A DNA stretch of 33,253 bases from NCBI RefSeq assembly GCF_000722875.1, contig NZ_JFHR01000056.1, positions 1 through 33,253 of the forward strand. The letters are read 5' to 3'. The position numbers and the translations under genes were made by a program. This document shows, piece after piece, positions 1 to 7,966 of this stretch. The notes under the pieces were generated by a model. The model saw nothing but the letters and a program-made list of their open reading frames with translations. It was not told the origin of the DNA and did no database searches. Within the stretch, counting starts at the first letter, position 1. Each line of letters starts with the position of its first letter. The DNA is from Sphingobium chlorophenolicum. GTDB lineage: Bacteria; Pseudomonadota; Alphaproteobacteria; Sphingomonadales; Sphingomonadaceae.

Positions 1-192
1 CTGGTCAACGATCCCGGGGTCAAGCAGGAGTTGATCGACAACACCAATGCCGCCGTCGAGCGCGGCGCCTTCGGGTCGCCTACCTTCTTCGTCAATGATC
101 ATATCTACTTCGGCAAGGACAGGCTCTGGGAAGTCGAAGAGGCCATCAATCTCGATCAACAAACGGAAAATCGGAATAGAGGAGTGGCATGA
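1..192 (+). CDS. 2-hydroxychromene-2-carboxylate isomerase-like protein, C-terminal fragment
   Basis: An open frame runs in from the left edge and ends in TGA at 190-192. The visible 63 residues contain the pattern RGAFGSPTFFV followed by FGKDRLWEVEEAI. In the DsbA/kappa-class GST superfamily this is the C-terminal thioredoxin-fold strand with its cis-proline (G-x-PTFFV) and the usual last helix. Family members include HCCA isomerases of naphthalene-type pathways and general kappa GSTs. The N-terminal half, which would carry the catalytic Ser or Cys, is outside the window, so the reaction cannot be assigned. The stop overlaps the next start (ATGA at 189-192), so it is probably translationally coupled to the thiolase. 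Confidence 0.8.
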   Translation: MVNDPGVKQELIDNTNAAVERGAFGSPTFFVNDHIYFGKDRLWEVEEAINLDQQTENRNRGVA

Positions 193-1379
193 CCATGCGC
201 GAAGCCGTCATCGTTTCAACTGCGCGCACGCCGATCGGCCGCGCGTTCAAGGGCGCCTTCAACGCCACGAAATCGCCCACCCTCATGGCGCATTCCATTC
301 GCGCCGCCGTGGACCGGGCCAAAATCGACCCCGCCGAAATCGATGACGTGGTCCTGGGAACCTGCCTTGCCGCCGGTACGGCCGGTCTCAACATCGGCAG
401 GCTTGCGGCGCTTGCCTCCGGCCTGCCCCATTCGATCGCGGGACAGACGCTGGATCGCCAGTGCGCGTCCGGACTGATGGCCGTTGCGACCGCCGCGAAG
501 CAGGTGATGGTCGACGGCATGGACATCGTCGTCGCCGGTGGGCAGGAGAATATCTCCGCGCTGAACGGGCCGCTGTTCAAATGGGGGCTTCAGGAAGCGG
601 ACCCGCAGGTGAAGGCGCATGCTGAACATGCCTATATGCCGATGCTGGAGACGGCTGAACTGGTGTCCCGGCGCTACGGCATTTCGCGTGAGGCGCAGGA
701 TGCCTATTCGCTGGAATCGCAGCGCCGGACCGCAGCCGCCCAGGCAGCCGGAAGGTTCGACGATGAAATCATCGCCGTGACCGCGACCAAGGCCGTGACC
801 GACAAGCAGAGCGGCGAAGTCCGGTTCGAGGAAGTGACGCTTTCGAAGGACGAGGGCAATCGTCCGGACACCAATGCGGAGGGGCTGGCCGCCCTGCCCA
901 CCGTGCTGGAGGGCGGCTTCATCACGGCGGGCAACGCCAGCCAGTTGTCCGACGGATCGTCGGCCTGCGTCGTCATGGACGCCGGACTGGCGCGGCAGCG
1001 CGGCCTTGAGCCGCTGGGCATCTATCGGGGCATGGCGGTCGCCGGGGTGGCTCCGGAGGAAATGGGCATCGGGCCGGTCGTCGCCGTCCCGAAACTGCTG
1101 GCCAAGCATGGCTTGAGCGTCAACGACATCGGCCTGTGGGAACTGAACGAGGCATTTGCCTGCCAGGTGCTGCATTGCCGGGACGTTCTGGGCATCGATC
1201 CCGAACTGATCAACGTCAATGGCGGCGGCATATCCATCGGCCACCCCTATGGCATGACCGGGGCGCGCATGGTCGGCCATGCGTTGATCGAGGGACGGCG
1301 GCGCAAGGCCCGCTATGCGGTGGTCACCATGTGCGTCGGCGGCGGTATGGGCGCTGCTGGTCTCTTTGAGATCAACTAG
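189..1379 (+). CDS. Thiolase family protein (acetyl-CoA acetyltransferase)
   Basis: This 396-residue protein has the full thiolase length and active site. The nucleophilic cysteine is C92 in LDRQCASG, H352 lies in GGISIGHPYG, and the second catalytic cysteine is C382 in TMCVGGGMG. Such enzymes cleave 3-ketoacyl-CoA with CoA to acetyl-CoA plus a shortened acyl-CoA, or run the reverse condensation, in the cytoplasm. The start at 189 overlaps the upstream stop (ATGA); an alternative ATG lies two codons on. The upstream isomerase fragment and the other beta-oxidation genes suggest a catabolic role. The chain length acted on cannot be read from the sequence. A strong hairpin terminator follows at about 1518-1545. 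Confidence 0.93.
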   Translation: MTMREAVIVSTARTPIGRAFKGAFNATKSPTLMAHSIRAAVDRAKIDPAEIDDVVLGTCLAAGTAGLNIGRLAALASGLPHSIAGQTLDRQCASGLMAVATAAKQVMVDGMDIVVAGGQENISALNGPLFKWGLQEADPQVKAHAEHAYMPMLETAELVSRRYGISREAQDAYSLESQRRTAAAQAAGRFDDEIIAVTATKAVTDKQSGEVRFEEVTLSKDEGNRPDTNAEGLAALPTVLEGGFITAGNASQLSDGSSACVVMDAGLARQRGLEPLGIYRGMAVAGVAPEEMGIGPVVAVPKLLAKHGLSVNDIGLWELNEAFACQVLHCRDVLGIDPELINVNGGGISIGHPYGMTGARMVGHALIEGRRRKARYAVVTMCVGGGMGAAGLFEIN

Positions 1380-1432
1380 GACGTGTGGATTTCTCCCTAC
1401 GCGAAGCGTGGGGAGGAGGACCATGCGCAGCA

Positions 1433-1477
1433 TGATGGAGGGGAATGGGGCACGACCTGCGTATTTCCCCTCCACCA
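1433..1477. repeat. Sphingomonad-type hairpin repeat, copy 1
   Basis: Arms TGATGGAGGGGAA (1433-1445) and TTCCCCTCCACCA (1465-1477) can pair with one mismatch around a 19-base loop. A second, better copy of the same element with a closely similar loop lies at 32591-32635. Both sit beside a CCTCCCCATC/GATGGGGAGG hairpin. This looks like a REP-like palindromic family of intergenic DNA. Confidence 0.7.
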
Positions 1478-1487
1478 GCCTCCGGCC

Positions 1488-1545
1488 GTCGAAGAGAGTC
1501 ACCTGCCTCTCTTCGACCCTCCCCATCTATCGATGGGGAGGATTT
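1488..1545. terminator. Tandem hairpins between convergent genes, probable bidirectional terminator
   Basis: Two perfect hairpins lie between the convergent thiolase and cyclophilin genes. The first is GTCGAAGAGAG (1488-1498) paired with CTCTCTTCGAC (1507-1517). The second is CCTCCCCATC (1518-1527) paired with GATGGGGAGG (1532-1541) around a 4-base loop, followed by ATTTTA on the + strand. The T-rich tail favours termination of the rightward thiolase transcript. The symmetrical arms could also stop the leftward operon. Confidence 0.65.
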
Positions 1546-1565
1546 TAGGAAAGCAGCGGCGTCGA

Positions 1566-2246
1566 TCATCGATATCTTCCGCACTCTTCCACCGCCTTGT
1601 GGATCAGAACAGGGCGATCGATCATCTGCCCCTTCATATAGGGATTGGCCGATGTCGACGACGTCGGGAGCGCGTGAATGCGCTTCACGACGTCCATGCC
1701 CTTCACGACATAGCCGAATACCGCGAACCCCTGGCCATCCCCGCCGTCGCGGCCGCCGCCCGCGTCCAAGGCCGGCTGGTCGCCAATGGCAATGAAGAAG
1801 GCCGTGCCGTTCGCGCTGTTCAGCGCCCATCGGGCGAGCGAGACCGCGCCATCCCGGTGCGTCAGCCCTGTCTGCGTCGTGGATTCATGTTCGATCGCCG
1901 GTATCGACGCGGGGGCGTCAAGCCATCCGCCCTGGATGACGTCGATTTCGGGCTTGCCGCGATCATTGTCGTTTTTCCGGACGGTGCGGTAGAAACTGCC
2001 GTGCCGCGTGAAAGCGCCGCTCTCGACATGGTCGAGAAAAGCCTGCGCCGATCCGGGAGCATGCCGCCGGTCGACCGCTATCGAAATGGCGCCGAGGTCA
2101 GTCACCAGCCGCACCGACGGATAGGCGCATTGGCTTTTCGATGCAGGCGCTTTCGCAGGCAGGGCCGCTGGCAGCGACGACATCGTCATGAGGGCGCAGG
2201 CAGGGAAAATCATCGCCCTGCATCTGCGCGTCATGCCGCTGCTCAT
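1566..2246 (-). CDS. Peptidylprolyl isomerase, cyclophilin type, probably exported
   Basis: The protein is 226 residues from the chosen ATG at 2246. An N-terminal basic and hydrophobic stretch (about residues 6-31, ending ALPAKA) looks like a signal peptide, which predicts a periplasmic location. The cyclophilin domain begins near SVRLVTDLGAISIAVD. It keeps the catalytic-type arginine in FYRTV (R87), the glutamine in VIQGGW (Q105) and the FFIAIGD strand (150-156). The loop between R87 and Q105 is longer than in the short bacterial cyclophilins. The start overlaps the stop of the tannase-family gene (ATGA at 2243-2246), so it is the last gene of a TonB receptor-tannase-cyclophilin unit. It may assist folding of that unit's exported products, which is inference. 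Confidence 0.88.
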   Translation of the reverse strand: MSSGMTRRCRAMIFPACALMTMSSLPAALPAKAPASKSQCAYPSVRLVTDLGAISIAVDRRHAPGSAQAFLDHVESGAFTRHGSFYRTVRKNDNDRGKPEIDVIQGGWLDAPASIPAIEHESTTQTGLTHRDGAVSLARWALNSANGTAFFIAIGDQPALDAGGGRDGGDGQGFAVFGYVVKGMDVVKRIHALPTSSTSANPYMKGQMIDRPVLIHKAVEECGRYR

Positions 2247-3844
2247 GGCTTTGCTTCCGGCGTGTCCGGCGCGCATTCGAAACTCTCCGCCCTGGCCGGA
2301 TCGCCGCGTCCCTTATATCGGGGGTAATGGCCGTAAAGGCAAAGGGGTCTCGCGATGGCGGGAAGCCCTGCATTGGCATCGGCGGCGCGTGTCGCAACGA
2401 CCGGACCGGGCGACGCATCCTTGTCCACCCAGCCATGGAGAGTCCGGAGAAGATCGAACCGGTTCGCGCCGGGTCCCCTGTTGAGATGGGTCAGCGCGGG
2501 GGAAACATAGAAGCGCGCGAAGCCGTTCATGCGGTTTCCCAATCTGGATTTGACGGACTCATAATATCTGGCGAACTGCGCGAAGGAAACGCAGTCGTCC
2601 GAAGTGCCGTACCAGACGATCAGCTTGCCGCCGCGCGCCGCGAATGCCGACAGGTCGGGATCGGTGGCGTCAATCTGCGTGGACAGGGCAAGGTAGCGGT
2701 CGCGATATTTGACCGGATCGTGGGTCATGATGCTGGCATTGGGATCACCGACGATGCCGTAGCGGACGATATTGTCGGCAAAAACGAAATCCGTGCCGTC
2801 GCGGGCGACGAAGCTGGACCCGAATATATATTTGAATTCGGCGCTTTCGGCCCCCCGGCCCCATGCCGGATAGCCGATCATGCCGTTCGCCAGCGGAACG
2901 TCGACATATTTGTCCGCGAAGACACGGCGGATGCTTTCGGCCTGCCCCTCGCTCAAGCAGGTCGGACCGGCGGGCACGCCGGGCGCGCAGATCAGGGGTG
3001 CGGGGTCGTAGCGGCATGCCGACGGACGGCTGATCACCCCGTCGGCCAGCCCGTCGAGCGTGTCGCAGGCGGCAAGCTGGGCGCGCTCGTACAGGACCGT
3101 CTGTTCCGGACTGACCCAATGATCGGGCGATGCATAGACATATTGGTAGAAGGGAACGAGGTTCGTGGCGAAGGCCTGCTGGCTGATCGCGGGCGCGAAG
3201 GACAATATGCCGTCATAGTCCAGCGGATATCGCTGCGCGGCCATGATCCCGGCCCGCCCGCCGTTCGAATGCCCCACCATATAGCGATGGCGCGCAGGCT
3301 TGCCATAATAGTCGCGCACGATGTCGGCTGCGGCGCCCAGAACGAGGTGATTGGCCTCCGCCGCATGGTTCGCGATGGCGTCCGGATTGTCCAGCGCCCA
3401 ACTGAAATCATGCGACGGGGCCGCGCCCTTCCCCTGATCGCCGGAGTCGGAGGATATCACCGCCGACGTCCACAAAAGCGGTCCATCACGGCCCAGGAAC
3501 AGAAGAATCTGCTTCCAGTAGCGCTCCTCCGTGGGGACGAGGCCATCGAAGCCGCCGCCGCCAATGAAGGTGAGATCGCCGCTCCACGTCGCGGTGGCAG
3601 GCAGATCGACGCGGAAATTGATCGTCGACCGGGGGGAGGTGACGATCCGGCCGCGCACCACGCATCGCGGGCCGCGCTCGTCGCCCCGATCCTCGATCGC
3701 GGCGGCGGTCAGCTCTGCGCCGTTGGCGGGGTGGAGGGACTGGAGCCTCTCGCATCCCGCCGCCGGTTCGGACGCCTGCGCCGACGGCAGGCAGAGGCCC
3801 AGGAGCAGCGCAAGGGAAGCCCCGATGGAAAAGAAGCGCGACAT
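2243..3844 (-). CDS. Tannase/feruloyl esterase family hydrolase, exported
   Basis: From the ATG at 3844 (preceded by AGGGAAACC) the protein has 533 residues and begins with a clear signal peptide, MSRFFSIGASLALLLG to SAQA. An upstream in-frame ATG at 3925 would add 27 hydrophilic residues and is unlikely. It is an alpha/beta hydrolase of the tannase family: nucleophile S193 in GHSNGG, acid D416 in YGTSDD, histidine H453 in PALTHLN, and a calcium-loop-like C-DTLDGLADGV (260-270). Known relatives hydrolyse gallate, ferulate or terephthalate-monoester bonds. The usual cysteine pair next to Ser and His (CS...HC) is absent here (H192 and L454). It lies directly downstream of a TonB receptor, which suggests that uptake and ester hydrolysis of a bulky substrate are coupled. 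The substrate is unknown. Confidence 0.88.
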   Translation of the reverse strand: MSRFFSIGASLALLLGLCLPSAQASEPAAGCERLQSLHPANGAELTAAAIEDRGDERGPRCVVRGRIVTSPRSTINFRVDLPATATWSGDLTFIGGGGFDGLVPTEERYWKQILLFLGRDGPLLWTSAVISSDSGDQGKGAAPSHDFSWALDNPDAIANHAAEANHLVLGAAADIVRDYYGKPARHRYMVGHSNGGRAGIMAAQRYPLDYDGILSFAPAISQQAFATNLVPFYQYVYASPDHWVSPEQTVLYERAQLAACDTLDGLADGVISRPSACRYDPAPLICAPGVPAGPTCLSEGQAESIRRVFADKYVDVPLANGMIGYPAWGRGAESAEFKYIFGSSFVARDGTDFVFADNIVRYGIVGDPNASIMTHDPVKYRDRYLALSTQIDATDPDLSAFAARGGKLIVWYGTSDDCVSFAQFARYYESVKSRLGNRMNGFARFYVSPALTHLNRGPGANRFDLLRTLHGWVDKDASPGPVVATRAADANAGLPAIARPLCLYGHYPRYKGRGDPARAESFECAPDTPEAKP

Positions 3845-3924
3845 GGTTTCCCTTTGCATGAAATGCGCCGCGGGTCGAACGCGCCTGCCGTCACCGGCTT
3901 CAGGCGGCCGCCCGCGGCCCGACA

Positions 3925-6159
3925 TCAGAATTTATATCCGACCGTCAGTCCCCATGTGCGCGGAAGGGCATAGCTGACGATTTCGTCGGTCGTTCCCCGG
4001 AACGCGAAAGTGTCGTTATACAATTGCGCGATATAGGTCTTGTCGAACAGATTACGCGCCCACAGGCTGGCCGACCAGCGATCGTCGGCGGGCGTCAGCG
4101 TCACGCTGGCGTTGACGATGGTGCGGCCGGGTATCTTCAGCCGTTCCAGATTGAGCGGGTCGGTATATTGTCCGCCGCGATAGGAGACTTCACCCCAGAA
4201 ATCGAGCGATCCGAAGTCGCCGAGGCTGAGATTATAGTCGACATTGCCAGCGGCCGTCCATTTCGGGCCGGGGAGCCTGTTTCCGTCGGCATTGGCGCCG
4301 CCGGAAGACGCGCCTGCATAATTATCATATTGGGCGTCGTTATAGCCGACATTGCCCCCGATGGTCAGACCACGGGTCAGCAGCAGGCTGGCATCGCCGA
4401 CAACACCCTTGATGGTCGCCTTCGCCGCGTTGCTGGTGATGGCGCCGCCGTTGAAACCGAAGAACTGCGTCACTTGCAGGTCATCATATTTCATGACGTA
4501 GGCCGAGACGTTGGTGCGCAAGTGGCGGTTGAAGAAATCGCCCTTCAGGCCGATCTCGAAATTGTCCAGCGTCTCCGGCTTGAAACGGAGCGACTGGATG
4601 GTCGGGGCGCCCGCCGCCGAACGGCTTGCGAAATCGATGTTCCAGCCGCCCGACTTATAACCGCGCGCATAGCGGAAATAGACGTTGGCCGTGTCGGTGA
4701 TCGCATAGCGAAGGCCCGCCGTCGGCGAGAGGTCCGTCTGCTTCTGGGTATCCGCCTGGAGCGGGATCGCGTAGAAGAGCGGCTGCGCCGCCGCGTCGGT
4801 GATCACCTGGAAATTGACGCGCTTGGTTTCATGCGTCACGCGAAGACCGGCCAGGAACGTCAGGCGGCGGGTGATCGCATAGCTCGCGTCGATATAGGCG
4901 GCATAGCTGCGGGTCGCCACGGAACCGAGCGGCGCGATATATTTACGCTCGCCGGGTGCGACCAGGCCGGGGACCGCGAAATCGCGCCCCAATATGCCGG
5001 TATGGTTGGTGTCGGAATCCTGCGAGAAATAATAGACGCCAGCCACATAGCGGAACGGCTTGTCATCCGGCGATTTCAGGCGGATTTCCTGGGAAAATTG
5101 CGACTGGCTGTCGCGGAAGTCCACCGCGATGAGGTCGGCGGGTTCCCAGTCCTGATCGTCCTGCGCATAAAATTTATTGTGACGATAGGCGGTGATCGAC
5201 GTGACCTCATACCCATCCGCCGGTTCATAATTGAGCGTGAGCGAGGAACCCCAGAGCTGGCGGTAGAATATGCCCGGATCGACATTGACGGTGAAGGGAC
5301 CGGGCGCAGTGACGGGCTTGGGATTGGGGCGGTTCGACGCCGTGCCGGACCGGTTTTCGCCGTAATAATAATCGTCCTTTTCCCGGCTATAGTCGAAGGC
5401 GAGGACGGCCTTGAAATTGTCTGATCCCTTGAGCAGCATCTTGCCCCGGAAGCCATATTCCGTCTTCGACCCCTGATCGGGGCCGCCGTTCAGATTCTTT
5501 ACGAAGCCGTCGCGGTCATTGTAGAAACCGCTCAGCCGAAGCGCCACGGTGTCGTCGATGATCGGCGCGTTGACGGTGCCGCCGATCTGCCGGTCGGAAA
5601 GATTGCCGATCCGCCCCTTGACCGATCCGGACCAGTTGAATGCGGGGTCCGCCGTGGTGACGCTGATAGCGCCCGCAATCGAATTCTTGCCGAATAGCGT
5701 GCCCTGCGGGCCTTGCAGCACTTCGATGGCGGTGGCGTCTTCCAACGCCTGGTTGAAGGTTTCCGGACGGCCGGTATAGACGCCATCGACATAGACCGAC
5801 ACGCCGGATTCCACACCGGCATTCCGCGTGTTGGACGCGATGCCGCGAATGATGGGCGTGCTTCGCGCCTGCCCGCTTTCGTCCATCGCGACGCCCGGAA
5901 TGGCGGTGACGACATCGGCCACATTGGTGACGGCCCGCTTCTTGAGCTGGGCCGAGTCAAGCGCGGTGATGCTGATGGGGACATCCCTCGCCTTTTCGGG
6001 GCGCTTCGTGGCGGTCACGACGATCTCGCCCAGCCCGCCTTCGTCCGCCTTGACGCCCTGCCCCGCATCCTGAGACCAGGCGGGGGAGACGATCAGGCTG
6101 ATCGCTACGCCGGTCAGAAGGCCGCCGCCATATCTCATTTTTCTCTTCACACTGCGCAT
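3925..6159 (-). CDS. TonB-dependent receptor
   Basis: The protein is about 744 residues from the ATG at 6159, which has a good ribosome site (AAGGGGAAGGGC). ATGs at 6180 and 6138 are alternatives. A signal peptide (MRSVKRKMRYGG to SPAWSQ) is followed by the plug domain with GEIVVTATKR, VPISITAL, IRGI, VSVYVDGVY and VLQGPQGTLFGKNS. A long 22-strand-type barrel ends in the terminal aromatic residue of GLTVGYKF. It would import a substrate through the outer membrane using TonB energy. The substrate is unknown. The tannase-family esterase and cyclophilin that follow in the same direction suggest an ester of plant or aromatic origin rather than a siderophore. It is divergent from a TetR gene, with palindromes in between. 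Confidence 0.93.
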   Translation of the reverse strand: MRSVKRKMRYGGGLLTGVAISLIVSPAWSQDAGQGVKADEGGLGEIVVTATKRPEKARDVPISITALDSAQLKKRAVTNVADVVTAIPGVAMDESGQARSTPIIRGIASNTRNAGVESGVSVYVDGVYTGRPETFNQALEDATAIEVLQGPQGTLFGKNSIAGAISVTTADPAFNWSGSVKGRIGNLSDRQIGGTVNAPIIDDTVALRLSGFYNDRDGFVKNLNGGPDQGSKTEYGFRGKMLLKGSDNFKAVLAFDYSREKDDYYYGENRSGTASNRPNPKPVTAPGPFTVNVDPGIFYRQLWGSSLTLNYEPADGYEVTSITAYRHNKFYAQDDQDWEPADLIAVDFRDSQSQFSQEIRLKSPDDKPFRYVAGVYYFSQDSDTNHTGILGRDFAVPGLVAPGERKYIAPLGSVATRSYAAYIDASYAITRRLTFLAGLRVTHETKRVNFQVITDAAAQPLFYAIPLQADTQKQTDLSPTAGLRYAITDTANVYFRYARGYKSGGWNIDFASRSAAGAPTIQSLRFKPETLDNFEIGLKGDFFNRHLRTNVSAYVMKYDDLQVTQFFGFNGGAITSNAAKATIKGVVGDASLLLTRGLTIGGNVGYNDAQYDNYAGASSGGANADGNRLPGPKWTAAGNVDYNLSLGDFGSLDFWGEVSYRGGQYTDPLNLERLKIPGRTIVNASVTLTPADDRWSASLWARNLFDKTYIAQLYNDTFAFRGTTDEIVSYALPRTWGLTVGYKF

Positions 6160-6255
6160 CGCTGCCCTTCCCCTTTTCATTCGCCAGCCATCCCATCGGC
6201 ATTTCCGACGGTGACGACCTTTCCATCCGACGCTGGCGCAACGGCATGGTCATGT

Positions 6256-6273
6256 CAATACGGTTTGGTATTG
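6256..6273. promoter_or_regulatory. Candidate TetR operator 1, CAATAC-GGTTTG-GTATTG
   Basis: A perfect 6-base inverted repeat with a 6-base spacer lies about 100 bases upstream of the TonB receptor start. The same GTATTG half with an ATAC partner at identical spacing recurs at 6364-6381 and 7043-7060. It is probably bound by the adjacent TetR protein (6456-7043). Confidence 0.6.
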
Positions 6274-6363
6274 TATTATCATATCGCCGGTCTGGATGGA
6301 TCGATTTTCCCCCATATAAAGCAAGTGGAACGGAGCGCATTCCGGGGAGGCGGCCTTTCATCG

Positions 6364-6381
6364 GCATACGTTCTGGTATTG
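6364..6381. promoter_or_regulatory. Candidate TetR operator 2, GCATAC-GTTCTG-GTATTG
   Basis: This is the second copy of the ATAC-N6-GTAT palindrome, about 75 bases upstream of the tetR start. Its position would suit autoregulation of the TetR gene. Confidence 0.5.
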
Positions 6382-6455
6382 ATATGGATGATTTGACGTG
6401 ATCGCTGGGTGATGATTTGGCTTGCACATGCCCGCTGCTCCGATAGATCGGGCGG

Positions 6456-7043
6456 ATGGAAACAGTTTCCCAACCCAAGCCGCGCGGAAAGAAGAAGGAA
6501 GACAGGCTGGACGCGTCCGCATGGGTGAGCGCGGCCGCCGATCAACTGGCGGAGAGCGGCATAGACGGCGTTCGGGTCGAACTGCTTTCCAAGAGGCTGA
6601 ACGTGACCAAAGGCAGCTTCTACTGGCATTTCAAGGATCGCGACGCGCTGCTGGAGGCGATGTTGAACGACTGGCGGCGGCAAGCGACGCTGGCCGTGAT
6701 CGATCGAATCGAGCGAACCGGCACCGTGCCGAAGGACCGGTTGATCCGTCTGCTCCAGCTACCGTTCCGCGCCAGATCGCCGCACGGCGCGCATATCGAG
6801 GAGGCGATCCGCCAATGGGGGCGCAAAGACAGCCGCGCCCGCGCCGCGATCGACGAGATTGACGACCTGCGCCTGCGCTATATCAGCCGCCTTTACATCG
6901 AAATCGGCCATGACGAAGCGTCGGCCCGCGCCCACGCCTTCATCGTCTACGCCTATATGCGCAGCGCCGCCGACATGATGGCGAACGAAGACCCCGCCAT
7001 GGCGGGCCGTATCGAAGCCATATTGGCGAAAACCGCTCAATAA
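6456..7043 (+). CDS. TetR family transcriptional regulator
   Basis: The 195-residue protein has a typical TetR N-terminal DNA-binding domain. Helix-turn-helix residues run from about 41 to 60 (VELLSKRLNVTKGSFYWHFK), followed by DRDALLEAML. The C-terminal ligand and dimer domain is not assignable to a ligand. It is divergent from the TonB receptor-tannase-cyclophilin unit and is flanked by three related palindromes, so it probably represses that unit and itself until an inducer, perhaps the imported compound, binds. Confidence 0.92.
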   Translation: METVSQPKPRGKKKEDRLDASAWVSAAADQLAESGIDGVRVELLSKRLNVTKGSFYWHFKDRDALLEAMLNDWRRQATLAVIDRIERTGTVPKDRLIRLLQLPFRARSPHGAHIEEAIRQWGRKDSRARAAIDEIDDLRLRYISRLYIEIGHDEASARAHAFIVYAYMRSAADMMANEDPAMAGRIEAILAKTAQ

Positions 7044-7060
7044 CATACCCTGCCGTATTG
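7043..7060. promoter_or_regulatory. Candidate TetR operator 3, ACATAC-CCTGCC-GTATTG
   Basis: This third ATAC-N6-GTAT palindrome starts at the last base of the tetR stop codon. It has the same right arm as the two upstream sites. A site downstream of the gene is unusual and could permit looping, or it may be a chance match. Confidence 0.35.
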
Positions 7061-7088
7061 ATCTGTTCGATCCCGGCTGGCCCCAAAC

Positions 7089-7119
7089 CCGTCATGCCGA
7101 ACCTGTTTCAGCATGACGG
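7089..7119. terminator. Hairpin between convergent tetR and crotonase genes
   Basis: Perfect arms CCGTCATGC (7089-7097) and GCATGACGG (7111-7119) flank a 13-base loop and are followed by ATAAAAT. This is a repeat-like stem in a convergent gap. It could terminate the rightward tetR transcript and perhaps also the leftward operon. Confidence 0.5.
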
Positions 7120-7144
7120 ATAAAATGGCCGGCAATTCGACAAT

Positions 7145-7966
7145 TCATTCTGTGGCAAACGCTCGCCTTGACCCCGCGAATTTCGGTTTCCGCTTTTCGC
7201 GGAACGCCGCAATTCCTTCGGCGAAATCCGGCCCCTGGGCGGTCAGCGCCTGGTTACGATCCTCCATCGCCACGGCGGCTTCCAGGCCGGGCGCATCAAT
7301 CGCGAAGTTCAGAGCTTCCTTGGTGAGGCGCAGCCCCAATGGGGTCGCATGCAACAGGCTGTCCAATATTTCATCGCCAGTCGCGGCCAGATCTTCCTGT
7401 TCCACGATCCGGCTCACCAGCCCATGCCTGAGCGCCGCGTCCGTATCGAAAGAGCGCCCGGTGAGCATATAGTCCGCCGCCACGGAACTGCCGACCATGC
7501 GGGGCAGGAAATAGCTGACGCCGATGTCGCATGCGCTAAGGCCGAGCCGGATGAAGGCGGCGTTCATTTTCAGCGCGGGCGTCGCCACCCGGATGTCCGC
7601 CGCCAGCGCGAGCGCGAAGCCGCCGCCGCTGGCCGGACCATTGATAAGGGCGACGATCGGCTGGGGGCAGCGCCGCATGGCGATGACGATTTCGCTGATG
7701 CGCCGTTGGGCGATGAGCACTTCGCCCACGTCGTTCCCGGCGGCGCGATCCGCGTCCACGATGTCGAGACCGGCGCAAAAGCCCCGCCCGGCGCCGGTCA
7801 GGACCACTGCGCGCAAGTCGTGACGCCAATAGAGACTGGTGAAAAGATCGCGCAATTCCGTGACCAGAACCGGGTCCATCGCGTTCAGCCGCTCCGGCCG
7901 GTTGAGCGTGACGTGGAGCGCGGCTCCCCGTTCCTCGACGATGAGGGGTGAAGTGGAATTCGTCAT
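7145..7966 (-). CDS. Crotonase (enoyl-CoA hydratase/isomerase) superfamily protein
   Basis: The 273-residue protein starts at 7966, where ATGA overlaps the stop of the upstream SDR. The crotonase fold is clear from the oxyanion-loop sequences GRGFCAGLD (61-68) and NGPASGGGFALALAADIR. When aligned with rat enoyl-CoA hydratase, both catalytic glutamates are replaced (A118 for E144 and F138 for E164). An aspartate in GLSACDIGVSYFLPR (D147) lies where isomerase-type members carry an acid. It is therefore more likely an isomerase or another crotonase reaction than a plain hydratase. Coupling to a 2,4-dienoyl-CoA reductase-like SDR fits double-bond rearrangement during degradation of an unsaturated or ring-derived acyl-CoA. 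Confidence 0.87.
   Translation of the reverse strand: MTNSTSPLIVEERGAALHVTLNRPERLNAMDPVLVTELRDLFTSLYWRHDLRAVVLTGAGRGFCAGLDIVDADRAAGNDVGEVLIAQRRISEIVIAMRRCPQPIVALINGPASGGGFALALAADIRVATPALKMNAAFIRLGLSACDIGVSYFLPRMVGSSVAADYMLTGRSFDTDAALRHGLVSRIVEQEDLAATGDEILDSLLHATPLGLRLTKEALNFAIDAPGLEAAVAMEDRNQALTAQGPDFAEGIAAFREKRKPKFAGSRRAFATE

Larger units (their letters stand above)
6160..6455. promoter_or_regulatory. Divergent control region between TonB receptor and tetR
   Basis: This stretch of nearly 300 bases holds no gene. It contains two related palindromes (6256-6273 and 6364-6381), annotated separately. A TTGACA reading leftward at 6258-6253 overlaps the left arm of the first palindrome and could be a -35 element for the receptor operon. 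I could not identify a convincing -10 for it. Confidence 0.5.

Noticed and set aside
216..1526. Long reading frame on the minus strand opposite the thiolase
   Set aside because: It is antisense to a clear thiolase, has a low-complexity His/Arg/Gly-rich composition and no recognisable domain; such frames are common in GC-rich DNA. The same holds for the antisense frames at 2327-3973, 4024-5424, 8131-9714, 16833-18236 and 22182-23777.
3845..3925. Extended start of the tannase-family protein at 3925, overlapping the receptor stop
   Set aside because: It would place about 27 charged residues before an otherwise typical signal peptide; the ATG at 3844 has a good ribosome site.
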